Below, one piece after another: positions 8,251 to 17,021 of a stretch of 64,000 nt of DNA (position 1 is its first letter; the number at the start of each line of letters is the position of its first letter). The position numbers and the translations under genes were made by a program. Origin of the DNA: Syntrophomonas sp. (lineage in GTDB: Bacteria; Bacillota; Syntrophomonadia; Syntrophomonadales; Syntrophomonadaceae); assembly GCA_016841425.1 (NCBI GenBank), contig JAENZE010000003.1:62001-126000 (forward strand), written 5' to 3'. The notes under the pieces were generated by a model. The model had not been told where the DNA came from and did no database searches. It worked only from the letters and a program-made list of their open reading frames with translations.

Positions 8251-9456
8251 GTGAAAATTATTGATGGAGGAATCACAGCTCCCCGGGATTTCCTGGCTCA
8301 GGGGGTATGTGCACAGATAAAAAACCATACTAAAAAAGATGTAGGGGTAATTTACTCAAAATTCACCTGTTCTGCAGCCGGGGTTTTTACTACTAATAAA
8401 GTTAAAGCAGCCTGTGTAGATTTGAGCTCGGTCCATCTATCCGATGGTCAGGCCCAGGCGATCATTGTGAACAGCGGTAATGCTAATGCCTGTAACGGCA
8501 TCCAGGGATTTGCTGACGCTCAACTAATGGCTGATTACTGTGCGGAAATTCTGGATATTTTACCCCGGGATGTAATAGTAGCCTCAACCGGAGTTATAGG
8601 AGTGCCCTTACCTATGGCTCAAGTAACCAGGGGAATAATGGAGGTCTGTCAGAGTCTCAGTGGTCAGGGATCAGCTGCAGTTGCAGAAGCCATCATGACC
8701 ACAGATCTTGCACCCAAAGAAATTGCCGTAGAGATAATACTGCAGGGTATACCGGTACGAATAGCTGGAATAGCTAAAGGCTCAGGTATGATTCACCCTA
8801 ATATGGCTACCATGCTGGCGTTTATAACTACCGATGCTGCAGTAAGTTCCCACTGCCTGAGTCAGTTAATTAAAGAATCTGCGGATATATCGTATAACAT
8901 GATAAGCGTTGACCGGGATACTTCTACCAACGACATGGCAATAATACTGGCCAACGGCCAGGCTGGCAACCCAATCATCAAAGATCCCGGCTCTGAAGAT
9001 TATAAACTCTTTAAAGAAGCTTTAGATTTTGTTAATACTACTCTCGCCAAAAAGATTGCCCGGGATGGAGAAGGAGCAAAACATCTTATAGAAATAAGGG
9101 TTTTAAATGCCGCGGATGAAAAAACAGCTCGTATGATAGGGCGGTCTATCAGCAGTTCAAATCTCACCAAAGCAGCTGTTTTTGGTGCAGATGCCAACTG
9201 GGGCAGGATGCTGGCAGCGGCCGGTTATTCCGGGGCCGATTTCGATCCCTATACAGTTGATATATATCTGGGTGAAGAAAAGGTAGCCGAGGACGGTATG
9301 GGATTGCCTTTTAATGAAACCAGAGCCAAGCAGGCATTGGAAGAAGATACGGTCGTAATTACGGTAGATCTCAAAGCTGGTCCCTATCAGGCTACCGCCT
9401 GGGGATGCGATTTAACCTATGAATACGTAAGAATAAACGCCGATTATCGCAGCTAA
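8251..9456 (+). CDS. argJ: Bifunctional ornithine acetyltransferase / N-acetylglutamate synthase
   Basis: ArgJ recycles the acetyl group from N-acetylornithine to glutamate and in bifunctional forms also makes N-acetylglutamate from acetyl-CoA. The 401-aa precursor has the self-cleavage site NMATMLAF (nucleophile Thr near residue 187), which yields alpha and beta chains, and the C-terminal ANWGRMLAAAGYSG region. It starts with GTG at 8251 after GGGAGG. Having argJ means the cycle needs no argE. Whether it is mono- or bifunctional cannot be read from the sequence. Confidence 0.96.
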   Translation: MKIIDGGITAPRDFLAQGVCAQIKNHTKKDVGVIYSKFTCSAAGVFTTNKVKAACVDLSSVHLSDGQAQAIIVNSGNANACNGIQGFADAQLMADYCAEILDILPRDVIVASTGVIGVPLPMAQVTRGIMEVCQSLSGQGSAAVAEAIMTTDLAPKEIAVEIILQGIPVRIAGIAKGSGMIHPNMATMLAFITTDAAVSSHCLSQLIKESADISYNMISVDRDTSTNDMAIILANGQAGNPIIKDPGSEDYKLFKEALDFVNTTLAKKIARDGEGAKHLIEIRVLNAADEKTARMIGRSISSSNLTKAAVFGADANWGRMLAAAGYSGADFDPYTVDIYLGEEKVAEDGMGLPFNETRAKQALEEDTVVITVDLKAGPYQATAWGCDLTYEYVRINADYRS

Positions 9457-9529
9457 TATCCAGACCCGGGTTTTAAATAGTAAACAATTGCTTATTAACA
9501 GCAACAAATGTTGGATTAGGAGGTATAAT

Positions 9530-10393
9530 ATGGTTATATCGGCGCTGGAAAAAGCTGAGATATTAGTAGAGGCGCTGCCTTATATAAAAGAATTCTATGG
9601 CCGGAAAGTAGTTATCAAATATGGTGGTGCGGCCATGATCGATTGTGATTTAAAACAAAAAGTAATGCAGGATATTGTTCTGATGAAATATGTAGGTATG
9701 CACCCAATAGTAGTACACGGCGGAGGCCCGGAGATTAATACTATGCTGGATCGGCTGGATATAGAGGTTCAGTTTATCAACGGCCTGCGGGTAACCGACC
9801 AGGCTACCATGGAAATCGTAGAAATGGTACTGGGGGGAAAGGTGAATAAGGAGATTGTGGCCGGGCTAAATGCCAATGGAGGAAAAGCGGTGGGTATATC
9901 CGGTAAGGACGGCGGTCTGATCCAGGCTGCTCCTGTGGACAGCAGCGGCCAAATGGGCCTGGTGGGGCAGGTTCAGAATATTAATCCCGGTATTATTGAG
10001 ACCGTGGTAGAAAACGGTTATATCCCGGTCATAGCCCCTATAGGCATGGGCGAAGATCAGCAAACCTATAATATTAATGCCGACCTGGTAGCAGCAGCAA
10101 TAGCTGTGGCTATAAATGCTGATAAATTGGTGCTCTTAACAGATGTTCCTGGTCTGCTTAAAGATCCTGCTGATCCGGGAAGTTTGATCTCGGTACTTAA
10201 ACTCAGTGAAGTAGATGCTTATAAAGAAGCAGGCATCATTACCGGCGGTATGCGACCGAAAGTAGACTGTTGTACCCACTCTGTTCAAGGAGGGGTAGGC
10301 AGAACTCACATCATTGACGGTAGAGTGCCTCATTCTATACTATTAGAGATATTTACTGATCAGGGTATTGGAACTATGGTAGTGGACCAATAA
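9530..10393 (+). CDS. argB: Acetylglutamate kinase
   Basis: ArgB phosphorylates N-acetylglutamate, the committed step. The 287-aa protein has the amino acid kinase motifs VIKYGGAAM near residue 26 and VVHGGGPEIN near residue 63, and the C-terminal ITGGMRPKV region. The start at 9530 follows AGGAGG with a 6-nt gap; the frame is open back to 9488 but has no ribosome site there. A long N-terminal helix (about 20 residues before the fold) is typical of arginine-inhibited hexameric ArgB, so feedback control is likely. Confidence 0.96.
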   Translation: MVISALEKAEILVEALPYIKEFYGRKVVIKYGGAAMIDCDLKQKVMQDIVLMKYVGMHPIVVHGGGPEINTMLDRLDIEVQFINGLRVTDQATMEIVEMVLGGKVNKEIVAGLNANGGKAVGISGKDGGLIQAAPVDSSGQMGLVGQVQNINPGIIETVVENGYIPVIAPIGMGEDQQTYNINADLVAAAIAVAINADKLVLLTDVPGLLKDPADPGSLISVLKLSEVDAYKEAGIITGGMRPKVDCCTHSVQGGVGRTHIIDGRVPHSILLEIFTDQGIGTMVVDQ

Positions 10394-10416
10394 TAACTTG
10401 AAAGGGAATAAATAAA

Positions 10417-11607
10417 ATGACTAATAATGATATAGCTAAAAAAGGGCAGCAGTATGTAATGAACACTTATGGGCGCTTCCCCATCGCACCTATTAGAGGG
10501 AAAGGATCTTATCTGTGGGATGCCGATGGTAAGCAGTATCTGGACTTTGTAGGCGGTATTGCAGTATGTATTCTGGGGCACTGCAATGATGAGCTGGTAA
10601 AAGCCCTGCAAGAACAAAGCTCACAACTATGGCATGTATCCAACCTGTATTGGATAAAACCCCAGGTAGAGGCTGCCGAAAAACTGGTGAAAGAATCAGG
10701 GCTGGATAAAGTTTTTTTCTGCAATAGCGGTGCCGAAGCCAATGAAGCAGCAATAAAGCTGGCCCGTAAACATTTTTATCGTAAACAGGAAGCCTCCCGC
10801 AACCAGATAATCGTGTTCAAAGAATCCTTCCACGGACGTACCCTGGCAGCAGTGACGGCAACAGGACAGACCAAGTATCAAGAAGGTTTTGCCCCTTTAC
10901 CGGGAGGATTTGTATACGCTGATTTTAATAATTTGACCTCAGTCGAAGCGCTGGTGGACGAGAATACCTGTGCGGTACTGGTGGAACCAGTACAAGGTGA
11001 AGGCGGCATTAAACCTGCGGATCCCTTATTTTTAAGCGGCTTGAGGAAATTATGTGATAAAGAAGGAATACTGCTCATTTTTGATGAAGTTCAATGCGGA
11101 ATGGGTAGAACCGGAAGTCTATTTGCCTTTCAGCAGTACGGTATTAAACCGGATATCATAACACTGGCCAAAGGACTGGGGGGGGGCTTCCCCATTGGGG
11201 CAATGGTGGCCAATGAGAAAGCTTCCAGCGGTTTTGCTCCCGGAGATCACGCTTCTACCTTTGGCGGCAATCTGCTGGCTACGGCAGCAGCCAACCAGGT
11301 CCTGGATATGCTTCATGCCGACGGCTTCATGCAGCAGGTACAGAAAACTTCCGGGTACCTGAAGAATGAACTGGCTAAGATTATTGACCAGCGGATCATT
11401 GAAACCCGGGGCGTGGGCTTCATGTTGGGTATGGAGTTCAACTGCGAAATAAAAGGTCTGGTTGATATCTGTCTGCAAAAAGGACTGCTGCTGGTGGGCG
11501 CAGGCCCTAATGTTTTGCGCTTTGTGCCCCCATTGACGATTAGTGAAGAGGAAATAAACCAGGCCATCAAGATATTACAAGAAGCATTAAAAGAGTGGAC
11601 CGTCTGA
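10417..11607 (+). CDS. argD: Acetylornithine aminotransferase
   Basis: This is a class III PLP aminotransferase (396 aa) that makes N-acetylornithine from the semialdehyde and glutamate. Visible motifs are NSGAEANEAAIKLAR, the LIFDEVQCGMGRTG region with the PLP-binding Asp, and the Schiff-base Lys near residue 252 in LAKGLGGGFPIGAM. It starts 23 bp after argB, with GAAAGGGAA as the ribosome site, inside the arg operon. Many ArgD proteins also accept succinyl-DAP, but dapL nearby makes that unnecessary here. Confidence 0.95.
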   Translation: MTNNDIAKKGQQYVMNTYGRFPIAPIRGKGSYLWDADGKQYLDFVGGIAVCILGHCNDELVKALQEQSSQLWHVSNLYWIKPQVEAAEKLVKESGLDKVFFCNSGAEANEAAIKLARKHFYRKQEASRNQIIVFKESFHGRTLAAVTATGQTKYQEGFAPLPGGFVYADFNNLTSVEALVDENTCAVLVEPVQGEGGIKPADPLFLSGLRKLCDKEGILLIFDEVQCGMGRTGSLFAFQQYGIKPDIITLAKGLGGGFPIGAMVANEKASSGFAPGDHASTFGGNLLATAAANQVLDMLHADGFMQQVQKTSGYLKNELAKIIDQRIIETRGVGFMLGMEFNCEIKGLVDICLQKGLLLVGAGPNVLRFVPPLTISEEEINQAIKILQEALKEWTV

Positions 11608-11643
11608 TAGAATAATAATTATTAAGGAAAGGAGTGGAGATTA

Positions 11644-12585
11644 ATGTTTGAAATTAATGATTCCCTGCGGGGACGGGATTTTATCAGTATATATGATTTT
11701 ACCGCAGAGGAAGTGAAATACATCCTGGAGGTAGGCAGTGAAATTAAAAAGCTGCAAAAAGCCGGGATTACCCATCACTATCTGGCCGGTAAGACTTTGG
11801 GGATGATATTCCAAAAAGCATCCACCCGCACCCGAGTAGCATTTGAAGTAGGCATGTATCAGCTGGGAGGGCATGCCCTGTTTCTGAGTCCCCGGGATAT
11901 ACAACTGGGTCGAGGGGAAACTATCAAAGATACAGCCCTGGTTCTGGGCCGAATGCTGGATGGAATTATGATCCGTACTTTTGATCATGACGAAGTGGTA
12001 GAATTAGCTAAATGGTCAGCTGTACCGGTAATCAACGGTCTTACTGATCTTCTGCATCCCACCCAGATAATTGGAGATCTAATGACTATCCAAGAACACA
12101 AAGGTGAACTTAAAGGACTGAAACTGGCTTTCGTCGGCGATGGAAATAACGTGGCCAATTCCCTGCTCAATGGCGGTGCCCGGGTAGGGATGGATGTTGT
12201 TATCGCCTCACCTTCTGGTTTCGAACCTGATAAAGAGGTACTAGCCCGCGCCCAGGCCGATGCTGTACAGACTGGCGCCAAACTATGGGTAGTCCAGGAT
12301 CCCGAAGAAGCAGTAGCAGGAGCAGATGTTATTTACACCGATGTATGGGCCAGCATGGGTCAAGAAGAGCAGGCAGAAGAAAAAGAAAAGCAATTTTTAA
12401 AATATCAGGTTAACAGCAGATTATTAAACCTGGCTAAACCGGATGCCATAGTTCTGCACTGCCTGCCGGCCAAACGCGGCAAGGAGATCACTGATGAAGT
12501 GATGGACGGACCCCAGTCAGTAGTATTCCAGGAAGCTGAAAACCGTCTGCATGCTCACAAAGCAATTATGGCCGTAACTATGTAG
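11644..12585 (+). CDS. argF: Ornithine carbamoyltransferase
   Basis: ArgF joins ornithine and carbamoyl phosphate to citrulline. The 313-aa protein has the carbamoyl-phosphate loop STRTRVAFE near residue 60, the HPTQ motif in LLHPTQIIGD, and the ornithine-binding HCLPAKRG near residue 275. An AAAGGAGTGG site precedes the ATG. It lies between argD and a GNAT gene in the same operon. No carA or carB gene is in the window. Confidence 0.96.
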   Translation: MFEINDSLRGRDFISIYDFTAEEVKYILEVGSEIKKLQKAGITHHYLAGKTLGMIFQKASTRTRVAFEVGMYQLGGHALFLSPRDIQLGRGETIKDTALVLGRMLDGIMIRTFDHDEVVELAKWSAVPVINGLTDLLHPTQIIGDLMTIQEHKGELKGLKLAFVGDGNNVANSLLNGGARVGMDVVIASPSGFEPDKEVLARAQADAVQTGAKLWVVQDPEEAVAGADVIYTDVWASMGQEEQAEEKEKQFLKYQVNSRLLNLAKPDAIVLHCLPAKRGKEITDEVMDGPQSVVFQEAENRLHAHKAIMAVTM

Positions 12586-12596
12586 GGGTATGGACT

Positions 12597-13019
12597 ATGG
12601 AAGGGTTAAACATTGAATTAGCTAAAGAAACGGATATACCTCTTATGCTTGAGCTTTGGCGAGACACTCCTGGGGTAGAATTAGGGGTTGGGGATGATGA
12701 AACATCTTTAAAAGCATTTATGCAAAAAAACCCCAGTACCTGTCTGCAAATAAAAACTCAGGGTGCCATAATTGGTACCGTTTTGGGAGGGTTTGATGGC
12801 AGACGAGGTTATATCTACCATTTAGCTGTGCACAGCAATTTTCAAGGAAAAGGTTATGGGAAAAAATTGTTGTATGAAGTTGTAATTCAACTTAAGGCAC
12901 TAAAGGCTGAAAAAATTGCCCTTTTTGTATTAAATAGCAACCATGCTGCCATGACTTTCTATGAAAAACAAGATTGGGTAAAACGGCAAGATGTGGAAAT
13001 ATTTTCGTTTAAAAGTTAA
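12597..13019 (+). CDS. GNAT-family N-acetyltransferase
   Basis: This 140-aa GNAT protein has the acetyl-CoA pyrophosphate loop near residues 84-91 ([14 protein letters not shown], the Q/RxxGxG/A signature). It starts 12 bp after argF and ends within the leader of argG, so it is transcribed with the arginine genes. A position inside arg operons suggests either an N-acetylglutamate synthase (ArgA-like short GNAT) or protein or metabolite acetylation. The sequence does not decide this. ArgJ could make a separate NAGS redundant. Confidence 0.8.
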   Translation: MEGLNIELAKETDIPLMLELWRDTPGVELGVGDDETSLKAFMQKNPSTCLQIKTQGAIIGTVLGGFDGRRGYIYHLAVHSNFQGKGYGKKLLYEVVIQLKALKAEKIALFVLNSNHAAMTFYEKQDWVKRQDVEIFSFKS

Positions 13020-13054
13020 TGGCACCAAACATAAGCAAAGGAGAGAAAACAAAC

Positions 13055-14260
13055 ATGGCAAAAGTTGTACTGGCATATTCAGGAGGACTGGATACTTCAA
13101 TAATAATACCCTGGTTGAAAGATAATTATGGTTATGAAGTCATTGCCTGCTGTGCTGATCTGGGGCAGGGGGAAGAGCTGGACCCGGTCAAAGAAAAAGC
13201 CATAAAGTCAGGGGCCTCCAAAATTTATATAGAAGACTTGAGGGAAGAATTTGTAAAAGATTTTATATTTCCGGTGCTGAAATCGGGAGCTATATATGAA
13301 AGAAAATATCTATTAGGCACTTCTTTTGCCCGTCCCTTGATCGCTAAAAAACTGGTGGAGATAGCAGAGAAAGAAGGGGCTGTAGCGATAAGTCATGGAG
13401 CGACCGGTAAAGGTAATGACCAGGTGCGCTTTGAGCTTACTGTAAAAGCCTTAAATCCTGATTTGAAGATAATTGCCCCCTGGAGAGAATGGGAAATCCG
13501 TTCTAGAGAAGACGCCATAGATTATGCAGCTGCTCATGGAATAGAAGTCCCAGTAAGTAAAGAGAAAATATACAGCCGGGATAGAAATATATGGCATATT
13601 TCTCATGAGGGAGGTGACCTGGAGGATCCAGCCAATGAACCAAAAAACGAAATGTATGTGCTTACCGTTCCGCCAGAAGAAGCTCCAGATAAACCTGCTT
13701 ATGTAGAAGTAGGATTTGAAAAGGGTATACCGGTATCACTGGATGGCAAGCCGTACCAAGCAGTAGATTTGCTGACCGAGCTTAATCGCCTGGGGGGCGA
13801 AAATGGGGTAGGTATTGTAACCATGGTAGAGAACCGTCTGGTGGGGATGAAATCACGTGGGGTTTATGAAACTCCCGGGGGTACTATTCTTTATCGGGCT
13901 CATGAAGAGCTGGAAAGGCTGACCCTGGATCGGCGCACCCTGCAGTTTAAAGAAATGGTGGCATTAAAATATGGAGAACTGGTTTATGACGGCAACTGGT
14001 TCAGCAAACTTAAATATGCTCTGGATGCTTTTATTGAAGAAACCCAGAAAACCGTGACCGGAAACGTTAAAGTTAAGCTCTATAAGGGAAGCTGTGACGC
14101 GGTAGCAGCTACCTCCCCATATTCATTGTATAACGAAGAACTGGCAACTTTCAGCGAAGATGAAATATACAGCCAAAAAGACGCGGAAGGTTTTATAAAC
14201 CTGTTTGGCCTGCCCCTGAAAGTCCAGGCTTTGCTGGACCGCAAAATAAACGATAAATAA
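13055..14260 (+). CDS. argG: Argininosuccinate synthase
   Basis: ArgG condenses citrulline and aspartate with ATP. The 401-aa protein starts [15 protein letters not shown], with the PP-loop SGGLDTS, followed by [13 protein letters not shown] and SREDAIDYA, all standard for the family. The start at 13055 follows GGAGAG; an in-frame ATG at 13019 has no ribosome site. It is the last gene of the main arg operon and is followed by a GC-rich hairpin at 14289-14315. The partner lyase argH lies 8 kb downstream. Confidence 0.97.
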   Translation: MAKVVLAYSGGLDTSIIIPWLKDNYGYEVIACCADLGQGEELDPVKEKAIKSGASKIYIEDLREEFVKDFIFPVLKSGAIYERKYLLGTSFARPLIAKKLVEIAEKEGAVAISHGATGKGNDQVRFELTVKALNPDLKIIAPWREWEIRSREDAIDYAAAHGIEVPVSKEKIYSRDRNIWHISHEGGDLEDPANEPKNEMYVLTVPPEEAPDKPAYVEVGFEKGIPVSLDGKPYQAVDLLTELNRLGGENGVGIVTMVENRLVGMKSRGVYETPGGTILYRAHEELERLTLDRRTLQFKEMVALKYGELVYDGNWFSKLKYALDAFIEETQKTVTGNVKVKLYKGSCDAVAATSPYSLYNEELATFSEDEIYSQKDAEGFINLFGLPLKVQALLDRKINDK

Positions 14261-14288
14261 GCAAACATTCAAATAGTTGTGTATTCTG

Positions 14289-14315
14289 AAGGGCAGGGAC
14301 TTAGTTTCTGCCCTT
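14289..14315 (+). terminator. Terminator after argG
   Basis: AAGGGCAG and CTGCCCTT form an 8-bp stem around an 11-nt loop, followed by a short T-containing tail. It sits 29 bp after the argG stop and probably ends the arginine operon. Confidence 0.7.
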
Positions 14316-14717
14316 TCATGGTTCTATTTGTTTCCGCTATTGTTCTCACCTATTGGTGGGGCTGGAGTGAATATATCGAAGCAGCTGTTCTAACAATATT
14401 TTGAATCTAAGCAGTTGTTAGGTCTGAATAATTATGAGGTGTAAAAACTGAATATAAGAAATGCTGACCAAAAAATGTTATCATTTCCTGAAATGAACTT
14501 GACAGATTTGGGTAATTATTTATAATTTTACTAGACGTAAAAAAGAAAAACGTATATAAATTGTGGAAAAAGGGGATACCTGAGGGTGGCTCCTGGTAAA
14601 CCAATGTTCTTATTAAAAGGCTATTGTTTTAGCTTTTGGTGATGATGTTGGTTTTTTTGGTCTTGGGCTCTGAAACTCGCTAAAATAGGTGTTATTATTA
14701 GAAAGGGCAGGCTGATT
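14316..14717 (+). other. 402-bp leader region before the MpsC-like gene
   Basis: No gene is visible. There is an inverted repeat CTAACAA (14390-14396) / TTGTTAG (14415-14421). A word GGTGGCTCC (14585-14593) is followed at 14600 by ACCAATGTTCTTATTAAAA. The same word pair with the same geometry occurs upstream of the next gene (15220-15228 and 15236 onward), suggesting a shared leader element. Confidence 0.3.
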
Positions 14718-15152
14718 ATGGCTGATAAGAAGGGCAGTAAAACAATACCACAGCACAGCGCCATTAATGATGATGAGCAGATTAAGCTAAATGAGCAGCA
14801 GAGGCGTCGGATTCAACATACATTTAAACTTTACATGGAAAAATACTTTAAAGAAAAGATGGGTAAAGGTGTTGACTATACTAAAGTTATTCTATGGGGG
14901 GATATGCTTATAATTCGGGGAGAAGGATTTTTGACTGAACCCGAAAAATACATTGTTGCCACAGAGTCAGGTAAGGACGTGGTTAATGCAGCTCGGAGGC
15001 AAGTAGCCAGGCAGCATTCGATTGACAACCAGGCCTACTTCGAACAGACCTTAAATGCCAGGGTAATTCATCAAATGTACGATATTGAAGCAGAGAACGA
15101 TTTCTGGATGCATGTTATGGTATTTGACCGAGTGTTGACAGAAGGCGTTTGA
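14718..15152 (+). CDS. MpsC-family (DUF2294) protein
   Basis: This 144-aa soluble protein has the helical-then-beta pattern of DUF2294: a basic helix (NEQQRRRIQHTFKLYMEKYF), a central GDMLIIRGEGFLTEPEKYIV segment, and the tail DFWMHVMVFDRVL. The first 20 residues are poorly ordered. Some DUF2294/MpsC proteins are linked to bicarbonate or membrane-potential functions, but nothing here shows the role. It stands alone with a GAAAGGG site, 218 bp before an alcohol dehydrogenase gene whose leader shares short words with its own. Confidence 0.6.
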   Translation: MADKKGSKTIPQHSAINDDEQIKLNEQQRRRIQHTFKLYMEKYFKEKMGKGVDYTKVILWGDMLIIRGEGFLTEPEKYIVATESGKDVVNAARRQVARQHSIDNQAYFEQTLNARVIHQMYDIEAENDFWMHVMVFDRVLTEGV

Positions 15153-15369
15153 ATAGGAGGGGTTGGTACCTAACCCTGACAGAAAATTAAATATACTGGT
15201 GGGATGAGGAGAAACAACAGGTGGCTCCGAAGAAGACCAATATTTTTATGAAATCTTGTTAAAACGGGCAGAAATCATAAAGGTATCGGTCATTTTTTTG
15301 TTAAAGGGGGGATAACGGCTAAATTACGATGGTGAAGGTTGTTTTAACAAAACGGGGAGGGATTTTATA

Positions 15370-16425
15370 ATGAGTGAAACCATGAAAGCTTTAGTGTATC
15401 GGGGACCTGAAAAAATTGCTCTGGAAGATGTTCCAGTTCCCAAAATAATTGAACCGGACGATGCCATAGTAAGAGTTACTACCTCCACAATTTGTGGAAC
15501 GGACATTCATATATGGCATGGTGGTATGCCGGAAGTTGAAGCTCCGCGTATAATAGGACATGAATTTGTCGGCGAAGTAGTAGAAGTAGGTCCAGCAGTG
15601 AGAAATTCCAAAGTAGGTGACAAAGTAGCGGTATCATGTGTTACCCAGTGCGGCGAATGTTTCTACTGTGTCCGTGGTACTTACTCTCACTGTACAACTG
15701 GAAGCTGGATTTTTGGTTATATGATTGATGGCTGCCAGGCAGAATATGTTCGAGTTCCCCATGCCAATCTGGGCATGTTTAAAATACCCGATGGTTTAAC
15801 AGAAGAAGATGTGCTGTTCGTAGGCGATATTTTATCCACCGGGTATTTTGGAGCTGAAAATGCGGATATTGAGCCAGGCGATACGGTTGCGGCTATGGGA
15901 TCCGGACCGGTTGGTATGTGTGCTATGGCTACGGCCAGGTTATGGGGACCATCTCAAATCATTGCGGTTGATATGGTTCAGGAACGCCTTGATGCGGCTG
16001 TTAAGAATGGCGTTGCTGATATTGGACTCAATCCGGCTAAAGTTAATGTTGTCGAAGCCATTAAAGATCTTACCGGTGGACGTGGTGCAGACCGGACCCT
16101 GGAATGTGTGGGTGCCAAGGGAACCTATGAACTAGCACTGGAGGCAGTAAGACCAGGCGGAAATGTTTCTATAATTGGTGTTTTTGAAGGACCACAGGTT
16201 CTGCCTATGAATACATTGTGGATTAAAAATATAAAAATATCTATGGGACTGGTAAATGCCAACCGTATTCCGGAATTGATAAAACTTATTCAGAACAAGA
16301 AAATAGATATGAATTACCTTTGTACTCATCATGCTCCATTGAATGACATTATTACAGGATATGATGTTTTTGGCAATAAGAAAGACAACTGTCTCAAATG
16401 GGTAGTAACCCCATATAAGAAGTAA
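15370..16425 (+). CDS. Zinc-dependent alcohol dehydrogenase (MDR family)
   Basis: This is a 351-aa medium-chain dehydrogenase. It has catalytic-zinc residues (the Cys in CGTDIHIWHGG and GHEFVGEVVEVG) and a full structural-zinc set (CGECFYC followed by HC). The nucleotide-binding segment is VAAMGSGPVGMCA, with IIAVDMVQERL after it. The lineup resembles clostridial secondary-alcohol/isopropanol-type dehydrogenases and also threonine or sorbitol dehydrogenases, so the substrate is open. A GGGGAGGG site precedes the ATG. A strong terminator follows, so it is probably monocistronic. Confidence 0.85.
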   Translation: MSETMKALVYRGPEKIALEDVPVPKIIEPDDAIVRVTTSTICGTDIHIWHGGMPEVEAPRIIGHEFVGEVVEVGPAVRNSKVGDKVAVSCVTQCGECFYCVRGTYSHCTTGSWIFGYMIDGCQAEYVRVPHANLGMFKIPDGLTEEDVLFVGDILSTGYFGAENADIEPGDTVAAMGSGPVGMCAMATARLWGPSQIIAVDMVQERLDAAVKNGVADIGLNPAKVNVVEAIKDLTGGRGADRTLECVGAKGTYELALEAVRPGGNVSIIGVFEGPQVLPMNTLWIKNIKISMGLVNANRIPELIKLIQNKKIDMNYLCTHHAPLNDIITGYDVFGNKKDNCLKWVVTPYKK

Positions 16426-16451
16426 CTCATTCACATATTCACTTTTCCATT

Positions 16452-16496
16452 AGAAACAGAAACCGTTCCTTTTCAGGATGGTTTCTGTTTCTTTTA
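16452..16496 (+). terminator. Strong terminator after the alcohol dehydrogenase
   Basis: AGAAACAGAAACC (16452-16464) pairs perfectly over 13 bp with GGTTTCTGTTTCT (16480-16492), followed by Ts. Confidence 0.88.
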
Positions 16497-16954
16497 TGGT
16501 ATCGAACACCAAATTACTACCCAGAGTGTATCAAGTTGGATGCTGCTCCCCCAATCCTTAGAACTGAACAATATGTACAATATCTACAAGCAGGGAAATC
16601 CGCTTTCAAACTGTAAAAATTGGAAGCGGATTTAATATTAATGGGGAAAATAATATTTGACATCTAGCAGCAAACTTATGACCTGGGACAACGGAGTATT
16701 AATCTTGCAAGGTTCTTATGTTTGCGTGAAAGCCTATTAAAATAGCAAGTAAATAAGTTGGGTACCATGCACCATACTTAATGAAATAATTATAGGCTAT
16801 ATGACCTAATGCAATTTAACTTCAAGGAACTTAGTCCAAAAATAAATCGCAATTCGGCAAAAAACCCGGTAACATTGATATAATTATAGAAAATTAAACG
16901 AGAAAGGCAATTAAGATTAAATATTGACGTTTGAAGTGTAATTGCAAATAAATT
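16497..16954. other. Gene-free stretch upstream of nrdD
   Basis: No supportable gene is seen. A perfect 10-bp hairpin AAATCCGCTT/AAGCGGATTT (16596-16605/16624-16633) with an 18-nt loop is the only strong structure; it lacks a T-run. The remainder is AT-rich. Confidence 0.4.
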
Positions 16955-17001
16955 ATACTGTATGTAGTACCTAATAACAAAATGCACCATATATATTGTG
17001 G
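16955..17001 (+). promoter_or_regulatory. Tandem NrdR-like boxes upstream of nrdD
   Basis: ACCATATATATTGTGG (16986-17001) matches the NrdR-box consensus ACACWATATATWGTGT at 13 of 16 positions. ATACTGTATGTAGTAC (16955-16970) matches at 11 of 16. The starts are 31 bp apart, the usual phasing of paired NrdR boxes, just before a ribonucleotide reductase operon. No nrdR gene is in the window. Confidence 0.55.
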
Positions 17002-17021
17002 TTGTGTAAGGAGGACGATGG

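Noticed and set aside
14583-14600. AGGGTGGCTCC resembling the T-box sequence AGGGTGGNACCGCG
   Set aside because: The ACCGCG part does not match, there is no specifier or terminator/antiterminator layout, and the downstream gene is not an amino acid gene.
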